A stretch of 64,000 nt of DNA from Gymnodinialimonas ceratoperidinii (GCF_019297855.1 NZ_CP079194.1:2839501-2903500), one strand, 5' to 3'. Shown: positions 1 through 9,987, counted from the stretch's first letter. Numbers and translations are program-made. Notes: generated from the letters alone by a model not told the origin.

Positions 1-587
1 AGGTAGACGAAGGTGGGCAGGGTCTGCATCAGGTCCAGCACCGGCCGCATCCATGCGTAGAGCCTCGGGCGGTGGGCGACCGCGATGCCGATGGGGACGC
101 CCACGGCCATGCAGACCACACAGGCCGAGAGCACGAGGGTCAGGCTCTCGGTCGTTTCCTCCCAGTAGCCCTGATTGACGATGAAGAGGAAACCGATCGC
201 GACCAGCGCGGGGACTTTCCAGCCTCGGTGCATCCACCACGCGAGCGCGGTGAAGATCGCGATGATCAGGAAGGGATGCAGCTCGGGCGGGTAAAGGAAG
301 CTCGCGTCGCGCAGGCGGATGTCCTGAAACCACGAGGTGTTGGGCGGCTCCTGCAGGATCGCGAGAAAGACCTCGATCATCGCCTCCAGCGCCACTGCGA
401 GAGCGTCGAAAAGGAACGCGCCATTGGATTGCAGCCAGTCGAACATGGCCTCGGCCCCGTCACCGATGCGCAGCTTGCATTCGCTCAGGAAACTGATCGG
501 CCCGGTGATCTCGGGGTCGTAAGGGAAGGAGCAATCGGCGATGCCGTCTTCTCGCCACCATGTCTGGAAATCACTGAACCACGTCAT
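1..587 (-). CDS. choW: Choline ABC transporter permease ChoW (partial, C-terminus beyond left edge)
   Basis: Inner-membrane permease of a ProW/ChoW-type quaternary-amine ABC importer. About 195 N-terminal residues are visible, starting MTWFSDFQTWW at the ATG read at 587-585. An N-terminal soluble stretch is followed by hydrophobic segments (around ELHPFLIIAIFTALAWW and the next one). The permease core then begins near residue 155 (SLTLVLSACVVCMAVGVP), leading to the LMQTLPTFVY stretch typical of the BPD_transp_1 domain, where the window ends. It lies about 130 bp downstream of the choline-binding protein gene on the same strand, so it should be in one operon with it; choV is expected further left. 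The assignment rests on the permease motif plus the choX/bet context. Confidence 0.85.
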   Translation of the reverse strand, partial: MTWFSDFQTWWREDGIADCSFPYDPEITGPISFLSECKLRIGDGAEAMFDWLQSNGAFLFDALAVALEAMIEVFLAILQEPPNTSWFQDIRLRDASFLYPPELHPFLIIAIFTALAWWMHRGWKVPALVAIGFLFIVNQGYWEETTESLTLVLSACVVCMAVGVPIGIAVAHRPRLYAWMRPVLDLMQTLPTFVY

Positions 588-669
588 GTCAGGGTCGTCC
601 TGTCCGTAGAGAGAAGCCAGTCATCGCGAGACTTCTAAATGTCGTTAACCAATTGCGGCTAGGTTTGCC

Positions 670-697
670 AAAGGGCCCGCCACAGGGCAGGCCCTTT
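670..697 (-). terminator. Stem-loop between choX and choW (attenuator or 3'-stabilising hairpin)
   Basis: The arms AAAGGGCC (670-677) and GGCCCTTT (690-697) are perfectly complementary. An inner GCC/GGC pair (679-681 with 686-688) extends the stem. It sits just after the choX stop on the coding strand and is not followed by a clear U-run in that direction. It may therefore lower permease expression relative to the binding protein rather than stop transcription fully. Confidence 0.55.
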
Positions 698-718
698 TCC
701 GTTTTGATCAAACGCGGC

Positions 719-1663
719 TCAGAGGCCGAGAGCTTCCGACACGGCGGCCTCGGCATCGCCACCGTCGAAGGTGGTCACGCCGTCCAGCCACGCCATGACG
801 GCGTCGGGGTTGGCGGCCATCCATGCGGTCGCGGCGTCTGCGGGCTCTTCCCCGTCATCGAGGATCGCGCCCATGATCTCGTTCTCCATCGCGAGGCTGA
901 AGGACAGGTTGTTCAGCAACGCGCCGACGTTCGGGCAAGCCTCCACGTAGCCGGCAGAGGTGTTGGTGTAGACCGTCGCGCCGCCCAGATCCGGACCGAA
1001 CCAATCGTCGCCGCCTTCCAGATAGGTCAGGTCGAAGTTGGCGTTCATCGGGTGCGGCTCCCACCCAAGGAAGACGACCGGCTCATCGCGCTCGGAGGCA
1101 CGGGCCACCTGCGCCAGCATCCCCTGCTCGGAGGATTCGACGACCTCGAATTCGGACAGGCCAAAGGCGTCGGCCTCGATCATCTCGATGATCAGGCGGT
1201 TGCCGTCGTTGCCGGGCTCGATGCCGTAGATCTCGCCGTCGAGCTCGTCCATTGCCCCGGCGATGGAGGCGAAATCGGTGATCCCGAGCGCCGCGCCGGC
1301 CGCGTTGGTGGCCAGCGTGTATTTCGCGCCTTCAAGGTTGGCGCGCACGGTGTCGACGGTGCCTGCCTCGCGGTAGGGGGCGATGTCCGCTTCCATGGTG
1401 GGCATCCAGTTGCCGAGGAATACGTCCACGTCACCCTCGGCCAGCGAGGTGTAGGTCACCGGGACGGACAGGACGAGGATCTCGGTCTCGTAGCCGAGCG
1501 CCTCGAGAACCACGGTCGTGGCCGCTGTCGTCGCGGTGATGTCGGTCCAGCCGACGTCCGAGAAGGTGACAGTGCCGCAGTCAGCGTGGCCATCGGCCAT
1601 CGCGGCTCCGGCGGTCAGAGCGAGCGCGAGGGCGCTGGTCGCAGTTGCGCGAAAAAGGGTCAT
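719..1663 (-). CDS. choX: Choline ABC transporter substrate-binding protein ChoX
   Basis: Periplasmic binding protein (314 aa) that captures choline for the ChoXWV importer. The N-terminus MTLFRATATSALALALTAG...MADGH is a Sec signal peptide cleaved near residue 22. The mature part (CGTVTFSDVGWTDITATTA, FLGNWMPTM, VVFLGWEPHPMN) has the OpuAC-domain features of the ProX/ChoX family, including Trp residues suited to a quaternary-amine cage. The start at 1663 was chosen because the signal peptide begins there and a GGGAGACC ribosome site lies just upstream; a longer frame to 1867 has no signal-peptide sense. It is divergent from betI with a BetI-like operator between them, which predicts choline-inducible expression. 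Confidence 0.92.
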   Translation of the reverse strand: MTLFRATATSALALALTAGAAMADGHADCGTVTFSDVGWTDITATTAATTVVLEALGYETEILVLSVPVTYTSLAEGDVDVFLGNWMPTMEADIAPYREAGTVDTVRANLEGAKYTLATNAAGAALGITDFASIAGAMDELDGEIYGIEPGNDGNRLIIEMIEADAFGLSEFEVVESSEQGMLAQVARASERDEPVVFLGWEPHPMNANFDLTYLEGGDDWFGPDLGGATVYTNTSAGYVEACPNVGALLNNLSFSLAMENEIMGAILDDGEEPADAATAWMAANPDAVMAWLDGVTTFDGGDAEAAVSEALGL

Positions 1664-1697
1664 TACTTTGGTCTCCCGTTGGTGTCTGGTCTTTTTG

Positions 1698-1717
1698 TTG
1701 ATTGACCAGTCAATTAA
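1698..1717. promoter_or_regulatory. BetI-type operator in the choX/betI divergent promoter
   Basis: The core ATTGACCAGTCAAT (1701-1714) is a near-perfect inverted repeat, with flanking TT/AA pairs at 1698-1699 and 1716-1717. It resembles the ATTGA...TCAAT boxes known for BetI repressors. It lies midway between the divergent choX and betI starts, so one site could control both transcripts. Confidence 0.75.
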
Positions 1718-1757
1718 AAACATATTTCTGGTACATGGCAACAAGGAAGGTGTCGCG

Positions 1758-2330
1758 ATGCCCCGTGTAGGTATGATGGCTATCCGTAAAGATGCACTTG
1801 TCAACGCAACGATCAGTGAGATCGGGCGACGGGGCTCGCTTGACGTGACCATGGGGCAGATTGCCAAGGCGGCGGGTGTCTCTTCGGCTTTGGCGCATCA
1901 CTACTTCGGCTCGAAAGACCATCTTTTGTTGGCCGCGATGCGCGCGATCCTCGTGGAATTCGGCGCGGCCGCCCGGGCCGAGCTTGCCCGCGCGAGCACC
2001 CCGATGGAGCGGTTGACGGCGATTGCGACGGCCTCTTTCGGGGGGCGGAATTTCTGCCCGGACGTGATCTCGGCGTGGCTCACTTTCTACGTCATGGCGC
2101 AGCGTGATCCGCAGGCCGCACGGCTGTTGCGGGTCTACCAGCAGCGCCTCGTGTCGAATCTGATCCACTCCTTAAGGCCGTTAACGAATGACGCCCCGCG
2201 CATCGCAGCCACCGCGGCCGCGCTGATTGACGGTCTTTATATCCGCCATGCACTTGCCGATGCCGGCCCCCCTGATGCGGAGGCCGCAACCCGCCGCGTG
2301 ACCGACTATCTGGAGCTTGCGATCCGATGA
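1758..2330 (+). CDS. betI: TetR-family choline-responsive repressor BetI
   Basis: Transcriptional repressor (190 aa) of the choline-to-betaine genes. The N-terminal helix-turn-helix (residues about 8-55) includes TMGQIAKAAGVSSALAHHYF and GSKDHLLLAAM, characteristic of BetI among TetR proteins. The rest is an all-helical ligand domain. Start 1758 has an AAGGAAGG ribosome site; the reading frame extends upstream but that part would lie inside the operator region. The stop overlaps the betC start (ATGA at 2327), so they are translationally coupled. The order betI-betC-betB-betA is that known from Sinorhizobium. Confidence 0.92.
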   Translation: MPRVGMMAIRKDALVNATISEIGRRGSLDVTMGQIAKAAGVSSALAHHYFGSKDHLLLAAMRAILVEFGAAARAELARASTPMERLTAIATASFGGRNFCPDVISAWLTFYVMAQRDPQAARLLRVYQQRLVSNLIHSLRPLTNDAPRIAATAAALIDGLYIRHALADAGPPDAEAATRRVTDYLELAIR

Positions 2331-3847
2331 GCCACGCCGCCGAACATCCCAACATATTGATCCTGATGGTGGATCAGCTGAACGGCACCCTCTTCCCCGA
2401 TGGTCCGGCCGACTGGCTGCACACGCCCAATCTCGACCGCCTCGCCGCGCGTTCGACACGCTTTGCCAATGCCTACACCGCCTCGCCGCTCTGCGCGCCG
2501 GCGCGGGCCTCCTTCATGTCGGGGCAATTGCCCTCGCGCACCGGGGTCTACGACAATGCGGCCGAGTTTGCGTCCTCGATCCCGACCTATGCCCACCACC
2601 TGCGCCGCGCGGGCTATTTCACCGCGCTGTCGGGCAAGATGCATTTCGTGGGCCCCGATCAGCTGCACGGATTCGAGCAGCGCCTGACCACCGATATCTA
2701 CCCCGCCGATTTCGGCTGGACCCCCGATTACCGCAAGCCCGGCGAGCGGATCGACTGGTGGTATCACAACATGGGGTCGGTCACCGGTGCGGGCGTGGCC
2801 GAGATCTCCAACCAGATGGAGTACGACGACGCGGTGGCCTTTGAGGCGGAGCAGAAGCTCTATGACCTCTCGCGCGGCCATGACGCCCGTCCCTGGTGCC
2901 TGACCGTCAGCTTCACTCACCCCCACGATCCCTATGTCGCGCGGCGCGAGTATTGGGATTTGTACAATGAGTGCGAGCATTTGGCTCCACGGGTGGGGCC
3001 GATCCCGCTGGAGGATCAGGACCCCCATTCACGCCGCATTCTGGAGGCCAACGACCTCGAGAACTTCGACATTACCGAAGCCGATGTCGCGCGCTCGCGG
3101 CAGGCCTATTTCGCCAATATCTCCTACCTCGACGCCAAGATCGGCGGCATCCTCGACGTGTTGGAACGGACCCGGCAGGAGGCCCACATCGTCTTCGTCT
3201 CGGACCACGGCGACATGTTGGGCGAGCGCGGATTGTGGTTCAAGATGTCCTTCCTCGAAGGCTCGGCCCGGGTGCCGCTGATGATCTCGGCGCCCGACAT
3301 GGCGCCGGGCCGGATCGATGCGCCGGTCTCCACCATCGATCTCTGTCCTACCCTTTGCGACCTCGCGGGCGTGTCGATGGCAGAGGTGATGCCCTGGACC
3401 GATGGCGAATCGTTAACGTCGTTAGGAAAAGGCGGCACGCGGGTCAGCCCGGTGGCGATGGAATATGCCGCGGAGGCCTCGTTCTCACCCCTGGTGGGAC
3501 TGGTGGAGGGCCGCTGGAAATACACCAACTGCGCGCTCGACCCCGAGCAATTGTTCGACCTCGAAGCCGACCCGGACGAGCTGACCAACCTGGCCGAAGA
3601 TCCCGCCCACGCCGCGACGCTGGAGCGTTTTCGCATCGCCGCCGCCGCCCGGTGGGACCTCGAAACCTTCGACGCCGAGGTGCGGCAATCCCAAGCCCGG
3701 CGTTGGGTCGTCTACGACGCCCTGCGCAATGGCGCCTATTACCCGTGGGATTTTCAACCCCTCCGAGACGCCTCCGAGCGCTACATGCGCAATCACATGG
3801 ACCTCAATGTTGTTGAGGAAAATCAACGATTTCCCCGGGGCGAATGA
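2327..3847 (+). CDS. betC: Choline sulfatase BetC
   Basis: Hydrolyses choline-O-sulfate to choline and sulfate (506 aa, normal length). A type I sulfatase fold begins near residue 8 (PNILILMVDQLNG). The sulfatase signature is C56-A-P-A-R60 followed by ASFMSG, where C56 would be converted to formylglycine. FVSDHGDMLGERGLW (near residue 290) supplies metal-binding Asp/His. The C-terminal choline-sulfatase-specific region ends in MRNHMDLNVVEENQRFPRG. It overlaps betI by 4 bp and precedes betB by 23 bp. It links algal choline sulfate to betaine synthesis. Confidence 0.95.
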   Translation: MSHAAEHPNILILMVDQLNGTLFPDGPADWLHTPNLDRLAARSTRFANAYTASPLCAPARASFMSGQLPSRTGVYDNAAEFASSIPTYAHHLRRAGYFTALSGKMHFVGPDQLHGFEQRLTTDIYPADFGWTPDYRKPGERIDWWYHNMGSVTGAGVAEISNQMEYDDAVAFEAEQKLYDLSRGHDARPWCLTVSFTHPHDPYVARREYWDLYNECEHLAPRVGPIPLEDQDPHSRRILEANDLENFDITEADVARSRQAYFANISYLDAKIGGILDVLERTRQEAHIVFVSDHGDMLGERGLWFKMSFLEGSARVPLMISAPDMAPGRIDAPVSTIDLCPTLCDLAGVSMAEVMPWTDGESLTSLGKGGTRVSPVAMEYAAEASFSPLVGLVEGRWKYTNCALDPEQLFDLEADPDELTNLAEDPAHAATLERFRIAAAARWDLETFDAEVRQSQARRWVVYDALRNGAYYPWDFQPLRDASERYMRNHMDLNVVEENQRFPRGE

Positions 3848-3870
3848 CCCCAACACCCGATAGGTGACCG

Positions 3871-5316
3871 ATGCAACCGACCGCTTCTCATTTCGTTAAC
3901 GGCAAGTACCTCGAAGATACCGATGGCACGCCGATGCCCGTGATCTTCCCCGCGACCGGCGAGGAAATCGCCATGGTCCACGCGGCAACCCCCGCCGTGG
4001 TCGAGGCAGCACTTGCCGCGGCCACGGCGGCGCAAGCGGAATGGGCCGCGATGATGGGGGTCGAACGCGGCCGCGTGCTGCGCCGGGCGGCAGACATCAT
4101 GCGCGAGCGCAATCAGGAGCTTAGCGAGCTGGAAACGCTCGACACGGGCAAGCCCATTCAGGAAACGCTGGTCGCCGACGCCACATCGGCCGCCGATGCG
4201 TTGGAGTATTTCGGCGGCATCGCGGCGAGCTTGGGCGGCGAGCATATGCAACTTGGCGGCGACTGGGCCTACACGATGCGCGTGCCTCTTGGGGTCTGCG
4301 TCGGGATCGGCGCGTGGAACTATCCCACGCAGATCGCCGCATGGAAGGGCGCGCCGGCGCTGGCCTGCGGCAACACGATGATTTTCAAACCGTCCGAGCA
4401 AACGCCGCTTTGCGCGTTGAAAGTCGCCGAAATTCTGGTCGAGGCCGGGGCGCCGGCCGGCGTCTACAACGTGATCCAAGGTGCCGGAGAGGTCGGCCGC
4501 GCCTTGGTCGAGGATCCGCGCACCGACAAGGTCTCCCTCACCGGATCGGCCGCGACCGGCAAGAAGGTCTATGCCTCCGCCGCCGCTCGGATGAAGCACG
4601 CGACGATGGAGTTGGGCGGCAAATCGCCCCTCGTCATCTTCGACGACGCCGACCTCGAAAGCGCGGTATCCGGCGCGATCAACGCCAACTTCTACGCCTC
4701 GGGCCAGGTCTGCTCCAACGGCACGCGGGTCTTCGTGCAGAAGGGGATCAAGGAGGATTTTCTTGCGCAGCTGAAGGAACGGACTGCCAAGGCAGTGATC
4801 GGCGACCCGCGCGACGAGGCCACGAATTTTGGCCCGATGGTGAGTGAAGAACAGCTCGCGATCACTTGTTCTTACATCGAAAAAGGCCTCGAAGAACGAG
4901 CGCGGCTGGTCCACGGCGGTAAGCGGATCGACCGACCCGGCGCCTACGTGGAGCCGACCATTTTCGCCGATGTTACCGACGACATGACCATCGCGCGCGA
5001 AGAGATCTTCGGCCCCGTCATGTCGGTGCTGGATTTCGAGACCGAGGAAGAAGTTGTCGAGCGCGCCAATGCCACCGACTTGGGGCTCTCCGGCGCGGTC
5101 TTTACCGCCGACCTGACCCGCGCACACCGCGTCGTGCATGCCATCGACGCGGGCAGCCTCTGGATTAACCAATACAACCTGACCCCTGTCGAAGTGCCTT
5201 TCGGCGGCATGAAGGGCTCGGGCGTGGGCCGCGAGAACTCGCGCGCCGCGATCGAGCATTACTCACAACTCAAGACTGTCTATGTCGGCATGTCCCCGGT
5301 GGAGGCGGCATTCTAG
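3871..5316 (+). CDS. betB: Betaine aldehyde dehydrogenase BetB
   Basis: NAD(P)+-dependent oxidation of betaine aldehyde to glycine betaine (481 aa, ALDH superfamily). The general-base Glu is in MELGGKSP (about residue 247) and the catalytic Cys in ASGQVCSNG (about residue 281). The nucleotide-binding stretch [12 protein letters not shown] and the oligomerisation/C-terminal motif [15 protein letters not shown] are present. The start follows an AGGTGACCG ribosome site. The gene is directly abutted by betA (stop at 5316, start at 5317), consistent with one betICBA transcript. Confidence 0.95.
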   Translation: MQPTASHFVNGKYLEDTDGTPMPVIFPATGEEIAMVHAATPAVVEAALAAATAAQAEWAAMMGVERGRVLRRAADIMRERNQELSELETLDTGKPIQETLVADATSAADALEYFGGIAASLGGEHMQLGGDWAYTMRVPLGVCVGIGAWNYPTQIAAWKGAPALACGNTMIFKPSEQTPLCALKVAEILVEAGAPAGVYNVIQGAGEVGRALVEDPRTDKVSLTGSAATGKKVYASAAARMKHATMELGGKSPLVIFDDADLESAVSGAINANFYASGQVCSNGTRVFVQKGIKEDFLAQLKERTAKAVIGDPRDEATNFGPMVSEEQLAITCSYIEKGLEERARLVHGGKRIDRPGAYVEPTIFADVTDDMTIAREEIFGPVMSVLDFETEEEVVERANATDLGLSGAVFTADLTRAHRVVHAIDAGSLWINQYNLTPVEVPFGGMKGSGVGRENSRAAIEHYSQLKTVYVGMSPVEAAF

Positions 5317-6987
5317 ATGGAAGCGGATTACGTCGTTATCGGTGCAGGATCAGCAGGTTGCGCGGTGACCTACCGGCTGGTCGAGGCGGGCAAATCGGTG
5401 CTGGTGATCGAGCATGGCGGCTCGGACTGGGGGCCGTTCATCAACATGCCCGCGGCGCTCAGCTATCCCATGGGCATGAAGCGCTATGATTGGGGTTACG
5501 TGACGGAGCCCGAGCCGCATATGAATAATCGCGTCATGGCGTGTCCGCGTGGTAAAGTCGTGGGCGGCTCCTCCTCGATCAACGGCATGATCTACGTGCG
5601 CGGCCACGCGAAGGACTTCGACACATGGGCCGAAATGGGGGCGGACGGCTGGTCCTACGCGGACGTCCTGCCCTACTTCAAGCGTGCCGAGACATGGCAC
5701 GGAGACGCCGGTGACCCCGCCTACCGCGGCAGCAGCGGCCCCGTCCACATCACCCGTGGTGCGCGAAAGAATCCACTGTATCAGGCCTTTATCGAGGCCG
5801 GAGCCGAGGCAGGCTACGGCAAGACCGACGACTACAACGGCCACCGGCAAGAGGGTTTCGGCGCGTTCGAGATGACCGTCTGGAAAGGTAAACGCTGGTC
5901 TGCGGCGAGTGCTTACCTCAAGCCCGCGCTAAAGAAACCGAACTGCGACATGGTCCGCGGAATGGTTGAAAAGATCGAGATCGAAGAGGGCCGCGCCACG
6001 GGCGTGCGGTTGACGGACGGTCGCCTGATCCGCGCGCGCGCAGAGGTCGTTCTCTGTGCCGGGGCGATCAACTCGCCCAAGATCCTCATGCTCAGCGGAA
6101 TCGGACCTGCGAAGCACCTGACGGACAAAGATATTCCCGTGGTGGCAGATCGCCCCGGCGTCGGACAGAACCTGCAGGATCACTTGGAGATGTACATTCA
6201 GTACTCCGCCTCCAAGCCCGTCTCCATCGCGCCCTATTGGTCGCTGTGGGGCAAGGCCCTTGTCGGGGCGCAGTGGCTGTTCACGAAGACAGGTCTGGGG
6301 GCGACGAACAACTTCGAGTCTTGCGGCTTCATCCGCTCCAAGGCGGGTGTCCAATACCCTGATATTCAATATCATTTCCTGCCGATCGCCGTGCGCTACG
6401 ACGGCAAGACACCGCCCGGCGGCCACGGCTTTCAGGCCCATACCGGCCCGATGCGTTCCCCGTCGCGGGGCGAGGTCACCCTGCGCAGCAAGGACGCGAC
6501 CGAAGCGCCGCGGATCCAGTTCAACTACATGTCCCACGAGCAGGATTGGCAGGACTTCCGCCGTGCGATCCGTTTGACCCGAGAGATCTTTGCAACCGGT
6601 CCGATGTCCGAGTTCGTCGACCACGAAATCCAGCCCGGTGACGACGCTCAAACGGACGAAGCGCTGGACGCGGCCATCCGCGAGCACGCGGAATCGGCCT
6701 ACCATCCCTGTGGTACGGCCCGGATGGGGCGCCGCGACGATCCCATGGCCGTCGTTGATCCTGACACGCGGGTCATCGGCGTGGAAGGGCTTCGACTGGC
6801 TGACAGCTCGATCTTCCCGCTCATTCCCAACGGGAACCTGAATGCGCCGTCAATCATGGTCGGTGAGAAGGCTGCCGACGCGATCCTCGACCGAAAGCTG
6901 CCGGCAGAGAACCTGGAGCCCTGGATCGCGCCGCAATGGGAGACCGCGCAGCGTGAAAGCGAAGCGGAAACGCTCGCGGCAGAGTGA
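5317..6987 (+). CDS. betA: Choline dehydrogenase BetA
   Basis: FAD-dependent GMC oxidoreductase (556 aa) that oxidises choline to betaine aldehyde at the membrane. The N-terminal Rossmann motif is [15 protein letters not shown]. The GMC signature 1 region is [20 protein letters not shown] and signature 2 is [16 protein letters not shown]. The catalytic His lies in [13 protein letters not shown] (near residue 465) and the C-terminal [20 protein letters not shown] segment is intact. It is the last gene of betICBA. The following 291 bp to the next start contain no gene I can support. Confidence 0.95.
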   Translation: MEADYVVIGAGSAGCAVTYRLVEAGKSVLVIEHGGSDWGPFINMPAALSYPMGMKRYDWGYVTEPEPHMNNRVMACPRGKVVGGSSSINGMIYVRGHAKDFDTWAEMGADGWSYADVLPYFKRAETWHGDAGDPAYRGSSGPVHITRGARKNPLYQAFIEAGAEAGYGKTDDYNGHRQEGFGAFEMTVWKGKRWSAASAYLKPALKKPNCDMVRGMVEKIEIEEGRATGVRLTDGRLIRARAEVVLCAGAINSPKILMLSGIGPAKHLTDKDIPVVADRPGVGQNLQDHLEMYIQYSASKPVSIAPYWSLWGKALVGAQWLFTKTGLGATNNFESCGFIRSKAGVQYPDIQYHFLPIAVRYDGKTPPGGHGFQAHTGPMRSPSRGEVTLRSKDATEAPRIQFNYMSHEQDWQDFRRAIRLTREIFATGPMSEFVDHEIQPGDDAQTDEALDAAIREHAESAYHPCGTARMGRRDDPMAVVDPDTRVIGVEGLRLADSSIFPLIPNGNLNAPSIMVGEKAADAILDRKLPAENLEPWIAPQWETAQRESEAETLAAE

Positions 6988-7278
6988 ACTGCGCTGCGCT
7001 GTGAATAAACATTGAGAATGTGATACTGTCTGTCGGATTCCCTTGGCGACGTCTGTTAGAATTTATCGGAAATGTCCTTGCTGCACATTCCCGGACCTCC
7101 CCGGTTTTGCGCACCCACGGCCGTGGGCCTGCCGCGTATTCCCCAATTAATCGGGCGCTGTTGAAGGCAACTGCCTCGGCACTAGAGTTACGCGTCCCGG
7201 CGAATTATTAATCGCCCCTTCCGGCAAGTCGTAAATAAGCATAAACCAAACCGATGCCGCCCCTCGAGGAACGCCAGG

Positions 7279-8031
7279 ATGACCACCCCCCGGTTCGCGA
7301 TTGCGATCCCCATGTTGAACGAAGCCGATGCGGTGCCGCTTCTGCTTGGCGGCTGTGTCGCCGCTGTTGAACCGCTCGGCACGTTCGAGATCTGCGTGAC
7401 CGACGACGGCTCGACAGATGGTACCGGGGCGGCTCTGGAGGCCTTCGGCGCGGCGCATCCGGTGGCCAATCTCACGATCATCACGCACCCCACGCCCGCC
7501 GGCCAATCCGCTGCGGTTCATGCGGCGGTGCGCGCGGCCCGGGCGCCGATCATCGCGACCCTTGACGGCGACGGCCAAAACCCGCCGGAAGAGCTTCCGA
7601 AACTTTTGCAGGCCCTCCTTGACGGGCCGCCGTCCCTCGGCCTCGTTGCCGGCCAGCGCGTGAAGCGGGACGACCCTCTCCACAAGCGGCTCGCCTCGCG
7701 GGCGGCAAACACGATCCGCGGGATCCTCCTCAAGGACGGCACCCGCGATACGGGCTGCGGGCTGAAAGCCTATCGCCGCGATGCCTACCTCGCCCTGCCG
7801 TACTTCAACCACATGCACCGCTATTTACCTGCGCTTTTCCAACGGGATGGGTGGGATATCGCCCATGTCGACGTGACCCACCGACCGCGCGTTTCCGGTG
7901 CCTCGAAATACACGAACCTCGGTCGCGCCATTGTCGGCGTGTCGGACCTCTTCGGCGTCGCCTGGCTGATCCGGCGCAAGCGCAAAGTTCAGCTGACTGA
8001 CACGGTCATCTCACGACCGGAGGACCGTTAA
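7279..8031 (+). CDS. Family 2 glycosyltransferase, polyprenyl/dolichyl-phosphate sugar synthase type
   Basis: GT-A fold transferase (250 aa), predicted to load a sugar onto a polyprenyl phosphate. IAIPMLNEADAVPLLL is the N-terminal nucleotide-binding strand. VTDDGSTDGTGAALEAF holds the first Asp motif, and TLDGDGQNPPEELPKL the second (DxD-like) metal site. TGCGLKAYRRDAY and RVSGASKYTNLGRA are typical of DPM1/ArnC-like enzymes. The C-terminus has at most one hydrophobic helix (VGVSDLFGVAWLI). The next gene starts 2 bp after the stop and the one after encodes an ArnT-like transferase, so the pair probably supplies and uses a lipid-linked sugar donor. Confidence 0.85.
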   Translation: MTTPRFAIAIPMLNEADAVPLLLGGCVAAVEPLGTFEICVTDDGSTDGTGAALEAFGAAHPVANLTIITHPTPAGQSAAVHAAVRAARAPIIATLDGDGQNPPEELPKLLQALLDGPPSLGLVAGQRVKRDDPLHKRLASRAANTIRGILLKDGTRDTGCGLKAYRRDAYLALPYFNHMHRYLPALFQRDGWDIAHVDVTHRPRVSGASKYTNLGRAIVGVSDLFGVAWLIRRKRKVQLTDTVISRPEDR

Positions 8032-8033
8032 CC

Positions 8034-8351
8034 ATGGAAAACTGGATCTTCGATCTCTTCAATATCGACACCTGGCTCGAGTTCTGGTGGGTGACCTTGG
8101 GCTTTCTCGCGCAGGCGGTCTTCGCCTCGCGTTTCATCGTCCAATGGATCGCGTCCGAGCGTGAGGGCCGCTCCTATGTGCCGGTCTCGTTCTGGTATCT
8201 CTCGATGTTCGGTGGGGTCCTGATGCTGGCCTACGCGGTGTATCGGCAGGACCCGGTCTTCATCCTCGGACAGGCCACGGGTGTCATCGTCTACGCCCGC
8301 AACATCGTTCTGATCCGGCGAGCCGACCGCGCGGACAATCCGACGGCATGA
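8034..8351 (+). CDS. Lipid A biosynthesis N-terminal (LABN) domain membrane protein
   Basis: Small inner-membrane protein (105 aa) of the LABN domain family (lipid-A-disaccharide synthase N-terminal domain). Three hydrophobic stretches are visible: WVTLGFLAQAVFASRFIVQW, the SFWYLSMFGGVLMLAYAVY segment, and FILGQATGVIVYARNIVLI. The family signature F-RFIVQW--SE--G-S-VP--FWYLS is clear. It is stand-alone here, not fused to LpxB. It sits between a GT2 and an ArnT-like gene, overlapping the latter by 4 bp, a recurrent arrangement for lipid A or undecaprenyl-linked sugar modification. Its biochemical role is not established; a small-multidrug-resistance-like flippase function is an inference. Confidence 0.85.
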   Translation: MENWIFDLFNIDTWLEFWWVTLGFLAQAVFASRFIVQWIASEREGRSYVPVSFWYLSMFGGVLMLAYAVYRQDPVFILGQATGVIVYARNIVLIRRADRADNPTA

Positions 8352-9973
8352 GCTTTCTGACGGCCCGCGCAGCGCCACTCTGCGTGTTGTTTCTGGCGCT
8401 CCTTAGCTTCGGGATCGGCTTGGCGGAACTGCCGGTTCAGGATCGGGACGAAGCGCGTTTTGCGCAGGCCGCGCGACAGATGGCGGCGAGCGGAGACCTG
8501 ATCGACATTAGGCTGCAGGATGCGCCGCGTCACAACAAACCCGCTCTGATCTATTGGGCGCAAGCGGCTGCGGTTGCATTGATCGGGGTCTCGGGTGAGA
8601 CGCCAATCTGGGTGCACCGGCTGCCGTCCTATTTGGCCGGCGCCTTGAGCGCGTTGGCCCTGATCTGGGCCGGCACGCCGCTCATCGGACGGCGCGCGGC
8701 GATCATCGCCGGGATCATCTGCGCCACGGTCTATATGCTCCATGCCGAGGCGCGGACGGCGAAAACCGATGCCGCGCTGCTGTTGTCGGTCGTTCTGGCC
8801 ATGGGGGCCTTGGCGCGGCTCTGGCTCGATCCTCTCCGACAATGGTTAACGCCATTGATCTTCTGGACCGCGCTCGCGGCCGGCTTCCTGTTGAAAGGCC
8901 CGGTGATCCTCCTGCCGGTCACGGGCGCGATCATCTGGACCTCTGTTCAGTTCAAGGATGCCGCATGGCTCCGGCGCCTCCGCCCCCTGCCCGGCTTTGT
9001 CTGGTTCTGCCTCCTCGTCGCGCCGTGGTTCATCGCGATCAGCCTCGTGACCGATGGCGCCTTCTGGTCCGCCTCCGTCGGGAGCGACTTGAGCAACAAG
9101 ATCACCGCGGAGGGAGAGCACGCAGGCTCCCCCATGGGCTTCTACCTGCTGACCGTTTGGCTCACCTTCTTTCCGTGGAGCATCATGATCCCACCGGCCC
9201 TCATGCTCGCATGGCAGACCCGGCGCGACCCAAAGACGGCATTCATGCTCGGTTGGCTGATCCCCGGCTGGATCGTTTTCGAAGCCGTACCGGTGAAGCT
9301 CATCCATTACACGCTGCCGCTTTTCCCGGCGCTCATGTTACTCACCGCCGCGATGCTCTCCCGCGCAATGGAGGGCGACACGTCATTGCGTCGTTGGACC
9401 CTGGGCGTAGGCACCTTGGGTTGGTTAACTGCGTTAATCTTCTTCGCGAGCGTCGCCTTCATGGCCCCCGTCAGCTACGGCGACGGTATCGATGCATGGG
9501 CCAGCATCGGCACAGCGTTTTTCACCATCGCAGGTCTTGCGGGACTGTTCTGGATATGGCGCGGCGCTATCCCGAGGGCGATTGCCGCGCTCGCGCTCAG
9601 CGGCCTGGCCCTCGGCTGGTCGCTCACCGCGGCCTCCCTCCCCGCGGCCCGATCTTTCTGGATTGCCGATCAGCTGGTCGACGTCACCGCGAGCTTCCCG
9701 TGCTTGCAGGGACCCGTCGCATTGGCAGGCTACGCCGAGCCTTCCGCCGTCTTCCGGCTCGGGACCGACACGATCCTGACCGATGCCGAGGGGGCACTGG
9801 CCTACCTCGAAGGCGGAGAGAACCGCGCGGCATGGATCGACCCGGCGCTCACGGAAACTTCGGAGGATCGCATCCTTGTCGAAGGTATCTCGATCGGGAA
9901 CTTCCGGCCCGTCGCCTTGCAGCTCTTCGTCTCGCCGGGCGTGCCCGCCACCTCCGATCTTTGTGCCGACTAG
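8348..9973 (+). CDS. ArnT/PMT-family membrane glycosyltransferase
   Basis: Multi-spanning GT-C glycosyltransferase (541 aa) of the ArnT-like PMT_2 group. After the first membrane helix the catalytic-loop motif is PVQDRDEARFAQAARQM, with the conserved D-E pair. Next come RHNKPALIYWAQAAAVAL, LPSYLAGALSALALIW and ARTAKTDAALLL. About ten further hydrophobic segments follow, then a soluble C-terminus. The family transfers a sugar from a polyprenyl phosphate to lipid A or another envelope acceptor. It is third in the operon with the GT2 and LABN genes. Its end is only 14 bp from the convergent dehydrogenase gene. Substrate is unknown. Confidence 0.85.
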   Translation: MSFLTARAAPLCVLFLALLSFGIGLAELPVQDRDEARFAQAARQMAASGDLIDIRLQDAPRHNKPALIYWAQAAAVALIGVSGETPIWVHRLPSYLAGALSALALIWAGTPLIGRRAAIIAGIICATVYMLHAEARTAKTDAALLLSVVLAMGALARLWLDPLRQWLTPLIFWTALAAGFLLKGPVILLPVTGAIIWTSVQFKDAAWLRRLRPLPGFVWFCLLVAPWFIAISLVTDGAFWSASVGSDLSNKITAEGEHAGSPMGFYLLTVWLTFFPWSIMIPPALMLAWQTRRDPKTAFMLGWLIPGWIVFEAVPVKLIHYTLPLFPALMLLTAAMLSRAMEGDTSLRRWTLGVGTLGWLTALIFFASVAFMAPVSYGDGIDAWASIGTAFFTIAGLAGLFWIWRGAIPRAIAALALSGLALGWSLTAASLPAARSFWIADQLVDVTASFPCLQGPVALAGYAEPSAVFRLGTDTILTDAEGALAYLEGGENRAAWIDPALTETSEDRILVEGISIGNFRPVALQLFVSPGVPATSDLCAD

Positions 9974-9987
9974 CGAATGTTGTCGCG

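Noticed and set aside
653..1705. A 350-codon plus-strand frame over choX
   Set aside because: It is opposite choX, which has a signal peptide and family motifs on the minus strand.
3823..5259. A 478-codon minus-strand frame over betB
   Set aside because: It is opposite a full-length aldehyde dehydrogenase with intact catalytic residues.
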